Notes under the pieces: generated by a model
Told to the model about the DNA's origin: nothing
The model's database searches: none
The model's input: the letters and a program-made list of their open reading frames with translations, nothing else
Shown: positions 9,273 through 17,138 of the stretch, in pieces
Layout of the letters: each line of letters opens with the position of its first letter
Numbering within the stretch: the first letter of the stretch is position 1
Assembly (NCBI GenBank): GCA_018268415.1
Contig: JAFDWO010000037.1
Span: forward strand, 1-64,000
Direction: 5' to 3'
Length of the DNA: 64,000 nt
From: Actinomycetota bacterium
GTDB taxonomy: Bacteria; Actinomycetota; Thermoleophilia; Solirubrobacterales; 70-9
Position numbers and translations under genes: made by a program

Positions 9273-9320
9273 GCGCTGCACGAGTTGACCGTGCCATAGG
9301 ACGGTCAACCCGTGCAGCGC
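9273..9320. repeat. Family D hairpin, variant stem
   Basis: Arms 9273-9292 and 9301-9320 pair over 20 bp with one mismatch and an 8-nt loop GCCATAGG. Flanks (GTGTTGCCCAACAGTCACGGAC on the left, GTTCTCGGGCCC on the right) match those of the D hairpin near 47.76 kb, but the stem sequence is different. Confidence 0.8.
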
Positions 9321-9353
9321 GTTCTCGGGCCCGCATCCCAGGCCCGCCCCACC

Positions 9354-9420
9354 GGTCAGGGATCTCCGTGGTTCGAAATGGGCGTATGGCGACCATTTGG
9401 AACCACGGAGATTCCTGACC
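9354..9420. repeat. Long hairpin with 28-bp arms
   Basis: Arms 9354-9381 and 9393-9420 are complementary at 26 of 28 positions (GGTCAGG, TCTCCGTGGTTC and AAATGG shared) around an 11-nt loop. I see no second copy of this stem in the window. Confidence 0.85.
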
Positions 9421-9514
9421 GTTCGGATCCTCATCTCCCTGACGGGACGATCACGGAAGTCCGACTCCCTCACATCCCTGTGCCGGCTCTTCACGCTTTT
9501 TCACGACCCCCTCA

Positions 9515-9574
9515 CGTCCCGGGCGCCTCATGGCGGTCACAGCCTGCCAGGACCGCCATGAGGCGCCCGGGACG
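9515..9574. repeat. Hairpin family A, copy 2
   Basis: 24-bp perfect arms (9515-9538, 9551-9574) with loop ACAGCCTGCCAG. The inner arm base differs from copy 1 on both sides together (GGCGGTC with GACCGCC instead of GGCGCTC with GAGCGCC), a compensatory change. Confidence 0.9.
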
Positions 9575-9637
9575 CATCTCGGACGGCCGCCGGGGGCCGC
9601 GGAGGACGGCCGTCCCTCTCCCAGCCCCCGCCCCCAT

Positions 9638-9686
9638 GTCGACGGGCCGAAAACCCGCCTATATGTCCGGTTTTCGGCCCATCAAC
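9638..9686. repeat. 49-bp palindrome family C, copy 1
   Basis: The element runs from GTCGACGGGCCG to CGGCCCATCAAC and is exactly 49 bp, like the other four copies. Arms GGGCCGAAAACC (9644-9655) and GGTTTTCGGCCC (9669-9680) pair. It ends 18 nt from the stop of the DUF4189 gene, where it could act as terminator. Confidence 0.85.
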
Positions 9687-9704
9687 CGCGGGGGCCGCAC
9701 CGGG

Positions 9705-10091
9705 CTAGTACCCGCTGAAGACCCAGGCCCACTTCTTCGCCGTGTGGTCGTGGGCGCGGTCGCGGGCCTTGGCGAAAGCGAGGTTCTTGGTGCGTCCCAC
9801 GCCGGCGACGAAGACGCCGTTGTGCTTCAGCACCAGCGCCGCGTACTGGTTGCGGACCCAGACCGCGACCCGGCAGCCGAGCTGATGGCACTCGTGGAGG
9901 GCGCGCTTCTTGGCCCGGTGGGCGGTCGGATAGTCATAGGAGACGCCGACCTTGCCGGTCCGCGGACTGACCGCGATCGCGCCCCAGTAGGCGGACGCCA
10001 GCGCGGGTGCGGCGAGCGCCATCGTGAGGACGCAGATCGAGACGGCCACGAACAGTTTTGTGCGCTTGGCGCGCTTCTCTTTCCCCAGCAT
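9705..10091 (-). CDS. Secreted DUF4189-family protein
   Basis: The 128-residue protein has a short basic leader and hydrophobic signal segment (KLFVAVSICVLTMALAAPALA) followed by the DUF4189 domain: WGAIAVS, an alanine/basic helix AHRAKKRALHECHQLG, and the closing AFAKARDRAHDHTAKKWAWVFSG. The two Cys in HECHQLGC match the family pair that likely forms a disulfide. Function of the domain is unknown. The ATG at 10091 (behind GTAGGGGCG) is preferred to an upstream in-frame GTG at 10127 that lacks a ribosome site. Confidence 0.85.
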   Translation of the reverse strand: MLGKEKRAKRTKLFVAVSICVLTMALAAPALASAYWGAIAVSPRTGKVGVSYDYPTAHRAKKRALHECHQLGCRVAVWVRNQYAALVLKHNGVFVAGVGRTKNLAFAKARDRAHDHTAKKWAWVFSGY

Positions 10092-10146
10092 GCGAGCGCC
10101 CCTACCCAGATCGGCGCTCTCAAACACCCGCGTACGCGGGCCGGCT

Positions 10147-11034
10147 TCAAGCGTGCGGGAGGGCGAAGAAGGCGATGACCGAGAAGTGGACCAGCGCCGC
10201 GGCGATGACGAAGGCGTGGAAGACCTCGTGGTAGCCGAAGATCGCCGGGTTCGGGTCGGGCCGCTGGATCGCGTAGACGACTGCGCCCGCCGTGTAGAGG
10301 AGGCCGCCGCCGACGAGGAGAAGAGCGCCGCCAGGGCCGAGAGTGCTCCAGAGCTGCGGGAACGCGACCGCCGCGACCCAGCCGATCGTCAGGTAGACGA
10401 TCGCTGAAACCCATTTCGGGTGCCCGATCCAGACCATCTCGACGATCGCGCCGGCGATCGCGCCAACCCAGACGAAGACCAGGACGGCAGTAGCAATGGC
10501 GCCGTGCATGACGATCAGCGCGAACGGCGTGTAGGTGCCCGCAATGAGGAAGAAGATCATGGAATGGTCGAGGCGCCGCATCCAGCGGCGCACGTTCGGG
10601 CGCCTCCAGTTGACCCGGTGATACAGAGCGCTGGTGCCGAGCAGAGCGGAGAGGCTGACCGCGTAGATGGCGACGGCGAGGGTCGCCTTCGGGGTCTTGG
10701 CGACGATGATCAGGGCGGCGCCGAAGACGAGCGAGACGAAGAACGCCCACTCGTGGGAGACCCCGCGCAGTCGCGGCTTGACCGCGGCGATCGCCTCGAC
10801 GGTCGCCTCCTTGGCAGCGTCGACCCGCTCCCCCACTGCCTCGCGAGCGGCGACGGCGCGCTCCCCGGCAGCCTCCCGGGCGGCGACGGCGCGCTCGTTG
10901 ACGGCCTCTTTGGCGGCGCTCGCCCGCTCGTTCATGGCCTCGCGGGCATCGCGGGCGCGCCCGTTCACCGCATCACGGGCCGCGCTCGCCCGCTCACCCA
11001 CCGATTCGGCCCCGCGTCGAAGGTCATCCACCAT
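10147..11034 (-). CDS. Hemolysin III/PAQR-family membrane protein with N-terminal 11-mer repeats
   Basis: Residues about 80-295 are a seven-helix HlyIII protein with the family signatures ALYHRVNW, LDHSMIFFLIAGTYTP and GYHEVFHAFV; the metal-site histidines in these motifs are present. HlyIII/PAQR proteins are membrane hydrolase-like or pore-forming proteins of uncertain bacterial role. The first 75 residues are unusual: about six tandem 11-residue units of type (N/G)ERAxAA(R/K)EAx with almost no hydrophobic block, predicted as one long amphipathic helix. Typical HlyIII proteins are about 200-220 residues and lack this leader. It lies upstream of the DUF4189 gene on the same strand, 55 bp apart. 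Confidence 0.9.
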   Translation of the reverse strand: MVDDLRRGAESVGERASAARDAVNGRARDAREAMNERASAAKEAVNERAVAAREAAGERAVAAREAVGERVDAAKEATVEAIAAVKPRLRGVSHEWAFFVSLVFGAALIIVAKTPKATLAVAIYAVSLSALLGTSALYHRVNWRRPNVRRWMRRLDHSMIFFLIAGTYTPFALIVMHGAIATAVLVFVWVGAIAGAIVEMVWIGHPKWVSAIVYLTIGWVAAVAFPQLWSTLGPGGALLLVGGGLLYTAGAVVYAIQRPDPNPAIFGYHEVFHAFVIAAALVHFSVIAFFALPHA

Positions 11035-11197
11035 GGGCGCAGGGTACCCCGTCAGCGACTTTCCGCCCGTATTGCGGGGTTGTCACAATGTCAAGACCCG
11101 AAAGCGTGCCGCGAAGGGGCATAAATCAAGGGTTCCGTCCGACTGGAGGAGGAACCTCACCAACCCCTAAAAGCCGCCTGCGAGAGGAGCAGTCCAG
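11035..11197. other. Intergenic region upstream of nrdJ
   Basis: These 163 bp separate divergent genes and hold the nrdJ leader, ending in GCGAGAGGAGCAGTCCAG before the ATG. I looked for a cobalamin riboswitch B12 box, expected in some nrdJ leaders, and do not see one. A weak symmetric element GGGTTGTCACAATGTCAAGACCC lies around 11079-11101 but is not a convincing NrdR site. Confidence 0.4.
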
Positions 11198-13984
11198 ATG
11201 TCCAAGACCGCCACTACCAGTCCGAAAAACGGTCTGCGGGGCCTCTCCGTGGAGCGTCGTTTCTCCACCCTCGGCGTGCATCCTTTCGACCAGATCGAGT
11301 GGGAGATCCGCGATGCCGTGATCGGCAATCCGGACAAGCCCGCCTTCGAACAGCGCGGCGTCGAGTTCCCCAAGTCCTGGAGCCAGAACGCGACCAACAT
11401 CGTCGCCCAGAAGTACTTCCGCGGCAGGCTCGGCAGCCCCGAGCGCGAGAGCTCGGTGAAACAGATGATCGGCCGGGTCGCGGGGACGATCTCCGGCTGG
11501 GGGCGCGAAGGTGGCTACTTCGCCTCCGAGGAGGACGCCGAGGCGTTCGAGATGGAGCTGACCGCGATCCTGCTCAACCAGAAGGCGGCCTTCAACTCGC
11601 CGGTCTGGTTCAACGTCGGCTTCGAGGAGAAGCCGCAGTGCTCCGCCTGCTTCATCTTGAGCGTCGACGACACGATGGAGTCGATCCTCGACTGGAACAC
11701 CAAAGAGGGGATGATCTTCCGCGGCGGCTCCGGCTCGGGGATCAACCTCTCCAACATCCGCGGCTCGGTCGAGCACCTCTCCAAGGGCGGCCTCGCCTCC
11801 GGTCCGGTCAGCTTCATGCGCGGCGCGGACGCCTGGGCGGGGACGATCAAGTCCGGCGGCAAGACCCGACGCGCGGCGAAGATGGTCGTCCTCGACGTCG
11901 ACCACCCGGACGTCGAGCACTTCATCTGGTGCAAGGCCAAAGAGGAGGAGAAGGCGGCCGCCCTGCGTGACGCCGGCTTCGACATGTCGATCGACGGCGA
12001 GGGCTTCACCTCGATCCAGTACCAGAACGCCAACAACTCGGTGCGGGTCACCGACGACTTCATGGAGGCGGTCGCCGGCGGCGAGGACTGGAACCTCACC
12101 GCCCGCACCGACGGCTCGGTCACCAAGACGCTGCCCGCCCGTGACCTGATGAATCAGATCGCCGACGCCGCCTGGCGCTGCGCCGATCCGGGAATCCAGT
12201 ACGACACCACGATCAACCGCTGGCACACCTGCCCGGAGTCGGGCCGGATCAACGCCTCGAACCCGTGCAGCGAGTACATGCACGTCGACAACTCGGCCTG
12301 CAACCTGGCCTCGCTCAACCTGATGAAATTCCGTCTCGCCGACGGCAGCTTCGACGTCGACGACTTCGAGCACGCGGTCGACATCGTCTTCCTCGCCCAG
12401 GAGATCATCGTCGGCCCGTCGAGCTACCCGACCGAGGAGATCGGCGTCAACGCGCGTGCCTTCCGTCAGCTCGGACTCGGCTTCGCCAACCTCGGCGCCC
12501 TGCTGATGGCCGACGGCATGCCCTACGACTCCGACGAGGGTCGCAACGTCGCCGCCGCGATCACCGCGCTGATGACCGGGCGCGCCTACCGGCAGTCGGC
12601 GCTGATCGCCGAGTCGGCAACCGGGCCGTACGACGAATACGAGAAGAACCGCGCTGCCCACAACGGCGTCATGCGGATGCATCGTGACGCGTCCTACGAG
12701 GTCGACGCCACCGGCATCAAGGGCGACCTGCTCGAGGCGGCGCAGCGCTCCTGGGACGAAGCGGTCGAGCTCGGCGAGAAGCATGGTTATCGCAACGCCC
12801 AGGCGACGGTGTTCGCGCCGACCGGGACGATCAGCTTCCTGATGGACTGCGACACGACCGGAATCGAGCCCGACTTCTCGCTGGTCAAGTTCAAGGAGCT
12901 GGTCGGCGGCGGCTCGATGACGATCGTCAACCGTTCGGTGCCGCTGGCACTGCAGACGCTCGGGTACTCGCAGACGGAGATCGACCAGATCGACGCCTAC
13001 ATCGCGGAGAAGAACACGATCGTCGGGGCACCTGGCCTGAAGGACGAGCACCTGCCGGTGTTCGACGTGGCGGTCGGCGAGCGGGCGATCTCCTACACCG
13101 GCCACATCGACATGATGGCCGCGACCCAGCCGTTCCTCTCCGGGGCGATCTCGAAGACCGTCAACCTGCCCGAGTCGGCGACCGTCAAGGACATCGCCGA
13201 CGCCTACACGCGGGGATGGGAGGGCGGCCTCAAGGCGCTGGCGATCTACCGCGACGGCTCGAAGACCGCCCAGGCGCTGCGGACCGACGCGCAGAAGGAG
13301 AAGGAGACCGAGGCCCCGATCGCCGAACCGGTGCGCAAACGGATGCCGCAGGAGCGGGAATCGATCACCCACAAGTTCAACATCGCCGGACACGAGGGAT
13401 ACATCACCGCCGGCAAATACGAGGACGGCACCGTCGGCGAGATCTTCCTCACCGACATCGGCAAGGAGGGCTCGACGATGCGCGGGCTGCTCAACGCCTT
13501 CGCCACCGCGATCTCCCTCGGCCTGCAGTACGGAGTGCCGCTCGAAGACTTCGTGCGGAAGTTCAGCTACATGCGCTTCGACCCGGAGGGCATGACGCAG
13601 AACCCGGAGATCCCGTTCGCCAAATCGATGCCGGACTACATCATGCGCTGGGTGGCGAGCCGCTTCATCGACGATGTCGAGACGCTCGAGGAACTGGGGA
13701 TCATGACCCAGGACGTCCGCAACAAGAAGGAAGCGGAGACGTCGCAGCTCGGGCTCGGGATCGCGACCGATACCGCGGGCCCAGCCAACGGCCACGGCGG
13801 AGGCAACGGCAACGGCGGCGCCAAGCCCGCGGCCGCGGCGTTCACCGAAACGCCCCCGGTCCGCCCGGCGCGGATGCAGGGCTTGGAGCTCGGCCCGGCG
13901 TGCGACCAGTGCGGCGGCATGATGCAGCGGACGGGGTCCTGCTACACGTGCAGTTCCTGCGGTAACAACACCGGCTGCGGCTGA
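11198..13984 (+). CDS. nrdJ: Adenosylcobalamin-dependent (class II) ribonucleotide reductase
   Basis: The 928-residue enzyme reduces ribonucleotides to deoxyribonucleotides with a B12-generated thiyl radical. Recognisable parts are the N-terminal region with QKAAFNSPVWFNVG, the disulfide-forming CSACF (Cys148/Cys151 region), the active site N-x-C-x-E triad Asn355-Cys357-Glu359 in NPCSEYMHVDNS, and a C-terminal Cys-rich tail CDQCGGMMQ...CSSCGNNTGCG that both binds metal and shuttles electrons. Length is normal for actinobacterial NrdJ. The ATG at 11198 follows GAGAGGAGCAG. It stands alone. No nrdR is adjacent. Confidence 0.97.
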   Translation: MSKTATTSPKNGLRGLSVERRFSTLGVHPFDQIEWEIRDAVIGNPDKPAFEQRGVEFPKSWSQNATNIVAQKYFRGRLGSPERESSVKQMIGRVAGTISGWGREGGYFASEEDAEAFEMELTAILLNQKAAFNSPVWFNVGFEEKPQCSACFILSVDDTMESILDWNTKEGMIFRGGSGSGINLSNIRGSVEHLSKGGLASGPVSFMRGADAWAGTIKSGGKTRRAAKMVVLDVDHPDVEHFIWCKAKEEEKAAALRDAGFDMSIDGEGFTSIQYQNANNSVRVTDDFMEAVAGGEDWNLTARTDGSVTKTLPARDLMNQIADAAWRCADPGIQYDTTINRWHTCPESGRINASNPCSEYMHVDNSACNLASLNLMKFRLADGSFDVDDFEHAVDIVFLAQEIIVGPSSYPTEEIGVNARAFRQLGLGFANLGALLMADGMPYDSDEGRNVAAAITALMTGRAYRQSALIAESATGPYDEYEKNRAAHNGVMRMHRDASYEVDATGIKGDLLEAAQRSWDEAVELGEKHGYRNAQATVFAPTGTISFLMDCDTTGIEPDFSLVKFKELVGGGSMTIVNRSVPLALQTLGYSQTEIDQIDAYIAEKNTIVGAPGLKDEHLPVFDVAVGERAISYTGHIDMMAATQPFLSGAISKTVNLPESATVKDIADAYTRGWEGGLKALAIYRDGSKTAQALRTDAQKEKETEAPIAEPVRKRMPQERESITHKFNIAGHEGYITAGKYEDGTVGEIFLTDIGKEGSTMRGLLNAFATAISLGLQYGVPLEDFVRKFSYMRFDPEGMTQNPEIPFAKSMPDYIMRWVASRFIDDVETLEELGIMTQDVRNKKEAETSQLGLGIATDTAGPANGHGGGNGNGGAKPAAAAFTETPPVRPARMQGLELGPACDQCGGMMQRTGSCYTCSSCGNNTGCG

Positions 13985-13986
13985 GC

Positions 13987-14082
13987 CGTCAGGGCACACT
14001 TCGCGGGAGAGGCCACCCGCGGCTGCGCGTCGTGCGTAGCACTGCCGCTTCGCCACGTGCGGCCTCCCGCTCTGCCCTGACG
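13987..14082. other. Structured intergenic region after nrdJ
   Basis: An outer stem CGTCAGGGCA (13987-13996) pairs with TGCCCTGACG (14073-14082), and an inner GCGGGAGAGGCC (14003-14014) pairs with GGCCTCCCGC (14061-14070) with a 2-nt bulge; the enclosed 46 nt contain further GC-rich pairing. It sits between convergent nrdJ and P450 genes and may be a large terminator or a structured 3-prime end. It has no T-tract. Confidence 0.5.
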
Positions 14083-14121
14083 ACTCAGGGCCATCGCTGC
14101 ACGACGCACCCGCCGGCGGCG

Positions 14122-15423
14122 TCAGGACAGGATGACCTCGGCGTTGTGGCGGGGCGTCTCGGTGATCGCGCGACGGAAGGGGCGCTCGGCGGCGGGGTCG
14201 GCTGGGCGAATCGTCCACCGGGCGGCCAGCTCGCGTAGGACGATCGCCATCTCCTGCTGGGCGAAGGCGGCGCCGAGACAACGGCGCACGCCGCCGCCGA
14301 ACGGGATCCAGGTGTAGGTGCCGGGGGGCGCCTCGAGGAAGCGCTCGGGGCGGAAGCGGTCGGGCTCCGGATAGATGGTCGGATCGCGGTGGACGAGGTG
14401 GATGCTGGGCACCACGTTCACCCCCGCCGGCAGCTCGTAGCCGCCCAGCTCGATCGCCTCGGTGAGACGACGGATGACGATCACGATCACCGGTCGCAGG
14501 CGCAGCGTCTCCTGGATCGTCGCGGTCAGGTAGGCGTCCTCCCCGGCCCGGACCTCATCGCGCAGCCGCGCCAACTTGTCGGGGTGACGGACCAGGCGCT
14601 CGACCGCCCAGGCGAGCGCGGTCGCCGTCGTCTCGTGGCCGGCCACCAGGAGGGTGAGGAGCTCGTCGTGGATCTCGGCGTCGCTCATCGGCGAACCGTC
14701 CTCGTGCCGGGCGGCGACCAGCAGCGAGAGGATGTCGTCGCGCTCCTCCAGGTCGGCGGCGGCGCGCCGCTCGGCGATCTCACCGAGGATCAGCCGGGCC
14801 ACCCGGTCGACGCGGCGGCGGAAGGGCGGGTAGGAGCGCAGCCGATCGGGCCCGAGGCCGAGGATCGGGACGATCATCCGCGGGTTGGTCAGCATGTCGA
14901 GGAAGTCGCGAAGCGCTGCGCGTAGCTCGTCGAGCCGTGCCCCGCCGTGCACGCCGAAGACGGTCTCGATGATGATCTCGAGCGTCATCACCTGCATCCG
15001 CGGGCGCAGCCGGTACGGCACGCCGGTGGGCCAGCTCTCGATCTCGCGCGCGGCGATCTCGCGCATCGTCGCCTCGTACCCGGCCATTCGCCTGCCGTGG
15101 AAAGACGGCAGCAGCAGCTTGCGCTGACTCATGTGCGCGGCCTCGTCGAGGGTCAGCAGCGAGTGCTCACCGAGCAACGGTCGCAGGACGTCGTTCCCCT
15201 CGCCGGCGTGGAAGACCTTCGGGTCACCGGTGAAGACCTGCTTGATCAGGTCGGGGTCGGCGACGACGACCCACTTGCCTTCGTAGGCGATTTCGAGGGT
15301 GAACATCGATCCGAGCCGGCGGCGGCTCTGGGAGAGGAGCCACTGCGCCTGCCGTGACCAGATCGCCGTCTGGATCGCGCGGTGCATGCGTGGGCGCGGC
15401 GGAAGCCCGCTTGGCGCAGACAT
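14122..15423 (-). CDS. Cytochrome P450
   Basis: The 433-residue heme monooxygenase has all P450 hallmarks: I-helix oxygen-activation motif AGHETTA, K-helix ExxR in ETLRLRP, the PERF segment FRPERF, and the heme-ligand loop FGGGVRRCLG with Cys382. No membrane anchor is seen, so a soluble enzyme using separate redox partners is expected; none is adjacent. Substrate cannot be told. It is divergent from an HSL-type esterase 82 bp away, and a joint role in degrading a hydrophobic ester or lipid is possible (inference). Confidence 0.95.
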   Translation of the reverse strand: MSAPSGLPPRPRMHRAIQTAIWSRQAQWLLSQSRRRLGSMFTLEIAYEGKWVVVADPDLIKQVFTGDPKVFHAGEGNDVLRPLLGEHSLLTLDEAAHMSQRKLLLPSFHGRRMAGYEATMREIAAREIESWPTGVPYRLRPRMQVMTLEIIIETVFGVHGGARLDELRAALRDFLDMLTNPRMIVPILGLGPDRLRSYPPFRRRVDRVARLILGEIAERRAAADLEERDDILSLLVAARHEDGSPMSDAEIHDELLTLLVAGHETTATALAWAVERLVRHPDKLARLRDEVRAGEDAYLTATIQETLRLRPVIVIVIRRLTEAIELGGYELPAGVNVVPSIHLVHRDPTIYPEPDRFRPERFLEAPPGTYTWIPFGGGVRRCLGAAFAQQEMAIVLRELAARWTIRPADPAAERPFRRAITETPRHNAEVILS

Positions 15424-15505
15424 GGCTCGACCCTACGCCCGTAGGGCGTGGCGGCGATGTGACGTTCATCGCACAAATCGGTGTCACGTCGATAGCCTCC
15501 CGGCG

Positions 15506-16582
15506 ATGGGAGAGCTGCCTCGTCTGCCGGTGCTGTTCGAGCATCGCATCCTCAAGTGGGCCTGCGGGCTCTCACCGCGGGCCGGCCGCCTGCTCTTCGG
15601 CAAGCCGCCGACGATCGACGGCCAGACCCTCTCCTCCGAGACCCACGCGCTGCTGACCCTGGCGCGCTGGTCCGGCAGCAACGGCTTCTTCGACGGGCGC
15701 AGCGTCGCCGAGGCGCGCGCCACGTCGGCCCACGAGGCGCGGGTCAGCGCCCCCCGGCGACACCTCCGGATGGCCGAGGTGCGACCGCTCAGGATGCCCG
15801 GCCCGAACGGCACGATCCCCGCCCGCCTCTACGCCCCACAGTCTCCCGCGCCGGACGCGGCGGCGCCGCTCCTCGTCTATTACCACGGCGGCGGCTGGGT
15901 GATCGGCGACCTCGACATGTACGACGACCTCAGCCGGCTGATCGCCGCGGCGGCAGGGTGTCGCGTGCTCTCGGTCGACTATCGACTGGCGCCCGAGCAC
16001 CCCTTCCCCCAACCGCTCGAAGACGCGTTCGCGGCGTTCGAGTGGGCGGCAGCCAACGCCGCGGGCCTCGGCGCGGATCCGCAGCGGATCGGCGTCGGCG
16101 GCGACTCCGCCGGCGGCAACATGGCGGCCGTCGTCTCCCAGATGGCGGTGGCGGGCGGCGGTGCCCGGCCCGCGATGCAGCTGCTCTTCTACCCGGTCAC
16201 CGATTCCGCCGAGGACACCCGCTCGCGCCGGCTCTTCTCCGACGGCTTCATCCTCACCAAGGCCGACATGGACAAGTTCGAAGCGGCCTACCTGCCGCCC
16301 GGCGTCGACGCGTCGGACCAGCGGATCTCGATCCTCCAGTGCCCGGACCTGAAAGGCCTGCCCCCTGCCTACGTCGCCACCGCAGGCTTCGATCCCCTGC
16401 GCGACGAGGGCGAGGCCTACGCGCTGCGGATGCGCGAGTGCGGCGTGCGCGTCGCCCTGCGCCGCCACTCCGGCCTGATCCACACCTTCGTCAACCAGAC
16501 GGCCGTGAACCGTGCAGCCCTCGGCGCGGTGCTCGAGGCCTGCGGCGCGGTCCGCCTCGGCCTCGCTGCCGCAGCGTTGTAG
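15506..16582 (+). CDS. Alpha/beta hydrolase, hormone-sensitive-lipase family esterase
   Basis: The 358-residue protein is a carboxylesterase of the HSL (family IV) group. It has the oxyanion motif HGGGW (127-131), nucleophile Ser201 in GDSAGG, acid Asp296 in FDPLRDEGE and His326 in GLIHTFVN. No signal peptide is visible. The N-terminal 90 residues form the family cap. The ATG at 15506 is chosen because the frame upstream overlaps the start of the divergent P450 and has no ribosome site. It would hydrolyse short- to medium-chain esters in the cytoplasm. Confidence 0.93.
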   Translation: MGELPRLPVLFEHRILKWACGLSPRAGRLLFGKPPTIDGQTLSSETHALLTLARWSGSNGFFDGRSVAEARATSAHEARVSAPRRHLRMAEVRPLRMPGPNGTIPARLYAPQSPAPDAAAPLLVYYHGGGWVIGDLDMYDDLSRLIAAAAGCRVLSVDYRLAPEHPFPQPLEDAFAAFEWAAANAAGLGADPQRIGVGGDSAGGNMAAVVSQMAVAGGGARPAMQLLFYPVTDSAEDTRSRRLFSDGFILTKADMDKFEAAYLPPGVDASDQRISILQCPDLKGLPPAYVATAGFDPLRDEGEAYALRMRECGVRVALRRHSGLIHTFVNQTAVNRAALGAVLEACGAVRLGLAAAAL

Positions 16583-17092
16583 GCGACCGACCCCACCTCC
16601 CCACCCTGCCGCTCCCCGTGTGACGGAAGGCCGGCGGGGCTGCGGGTGCCGGGCTCGCGGTCGTCCTTTTGCCCGTCCACCGGGCCAAAAGGACGACCGC
16701 GGACGGAGGGGGCAGAGGCCGGCGCGCGGGCGGGCCGACGTCTCGGGGCCAGCCGGCGCGTCGGGGCCAGCCGGCGCGTCGGGGCCGCCGGGGCCTCAGG
16801 GCCGCCGGCGCCTCGGGGCGGACCGCCGGGGCGAGCCCGACGGCTCGCCGGGAGGTGCCGGGCAGGCCGTGACCTCCCGGCTGCCGCCGTGGTCGGGAGG
16901 GGAAGGTCACCAAGAGGACCGGATCACGGGAGGAAGGCGTGAGGGTCCGGCGCCTTCCGGCGCCCGGGTGGAGGGCGTATCCATCTGCGGTGTTCGGGGG
17001 CGTCGGTCAGGCGAGGCGCACGGAGCGTGGACTCTCCTGCCTTCTGTGACTCTCCGGCGCCTTCGTGCGTGTCCCGTCACGGCCCGATCCCT
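16583..17092. other. Intergenic region between convergent esterase and PucR genes
   Basis: No gene is supported in these 510 bp; frames across it are low-complexity. It holds hairpin E1 (16656-16701), two and a half direct copies of an 18-bp unit TCGGGGCCAGCCGGCGCG (16743-16760, 16761-16778, then partial), and GC-rich filler resembling the composite repeat blocks but without their A-D hairpins. Confidence 0.6.
16656..16701. repeat. Hairpin family E, copy 1
   Basis: CGCGGTCGTCCTTTTG(C)CCG at 16656-16675 pairs with 16681-16701 with a single-base bulge and loop TCCAC. The outer arm CGGTCGTCCT is shared with hairpins near 48.26 and 53.25 kb. Confidence 0.8.
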
Positions 17093-17138
17093 CGCTCGCT
17101 GAGTTGAGGGCGCCAGGGCGCCCTCAACTCAGCGAGCG
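17093..17138. terminator. Perfect 22-bp hairpin overlapping the PucR stop
   Basis: Arms 17093-17114 and 17117-17138 are exact inverse complements (CGCTCGCTGAGTTGAGGGCGCC on the left split as CGCTCGCT and GAGTTGAGGGCGCC) with a 2-nt centre AG. The stop codon of the PucR gene (17129-17131) lies inside the right arm. It probably ends transcription of the PucR gene. Confidence 0.7.

Larger units (their letters stand above)
8987..9704. repeat. Intergenic composite repeat block 2
   Basis: No gene is credible in these 718 bp between the convergent GH5 and DUF4189 genes. In order it holds tandem CTGAAGCTGRCGCCCGGG units (about 9025-9080), hairpin B1, a GAGGAAG/CACGCTTCCTCCCGTGTTG segment, a D-type hairpin (9273-9320), a 28-bp-arm hairpin (9354-9420), a CACGGAAGTCCGAC segment, hairpin A2, one CTCGGACGG unit and palindrome C1. 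Module order matches the 47.2-48.3 kb block in the same orientation. Confidence 0.8.

Noticed and set aside
8987-9704. Insertion sequence or MITE with target duplication
   Set aside because: No transposase is encoded and I could not find clear terminal repeats or target duplications bounding a block; a non-autonomous element remains possible.
11035-11197. Cobalamin riboswitch upstream of nrdJ
   Set aside because: No B12 box or typical pairing pattern is present in the leader.
11126-14281. A 1051-codon open frame on the minus strand opposite nrdJ
   Set aside because: It is a shadow of nrdJ caused by high GC in third positions; its translation is low-complexity Arg/Gly/Val-rich, whereas the plus strand encodes a full ribonucleotide reductase.
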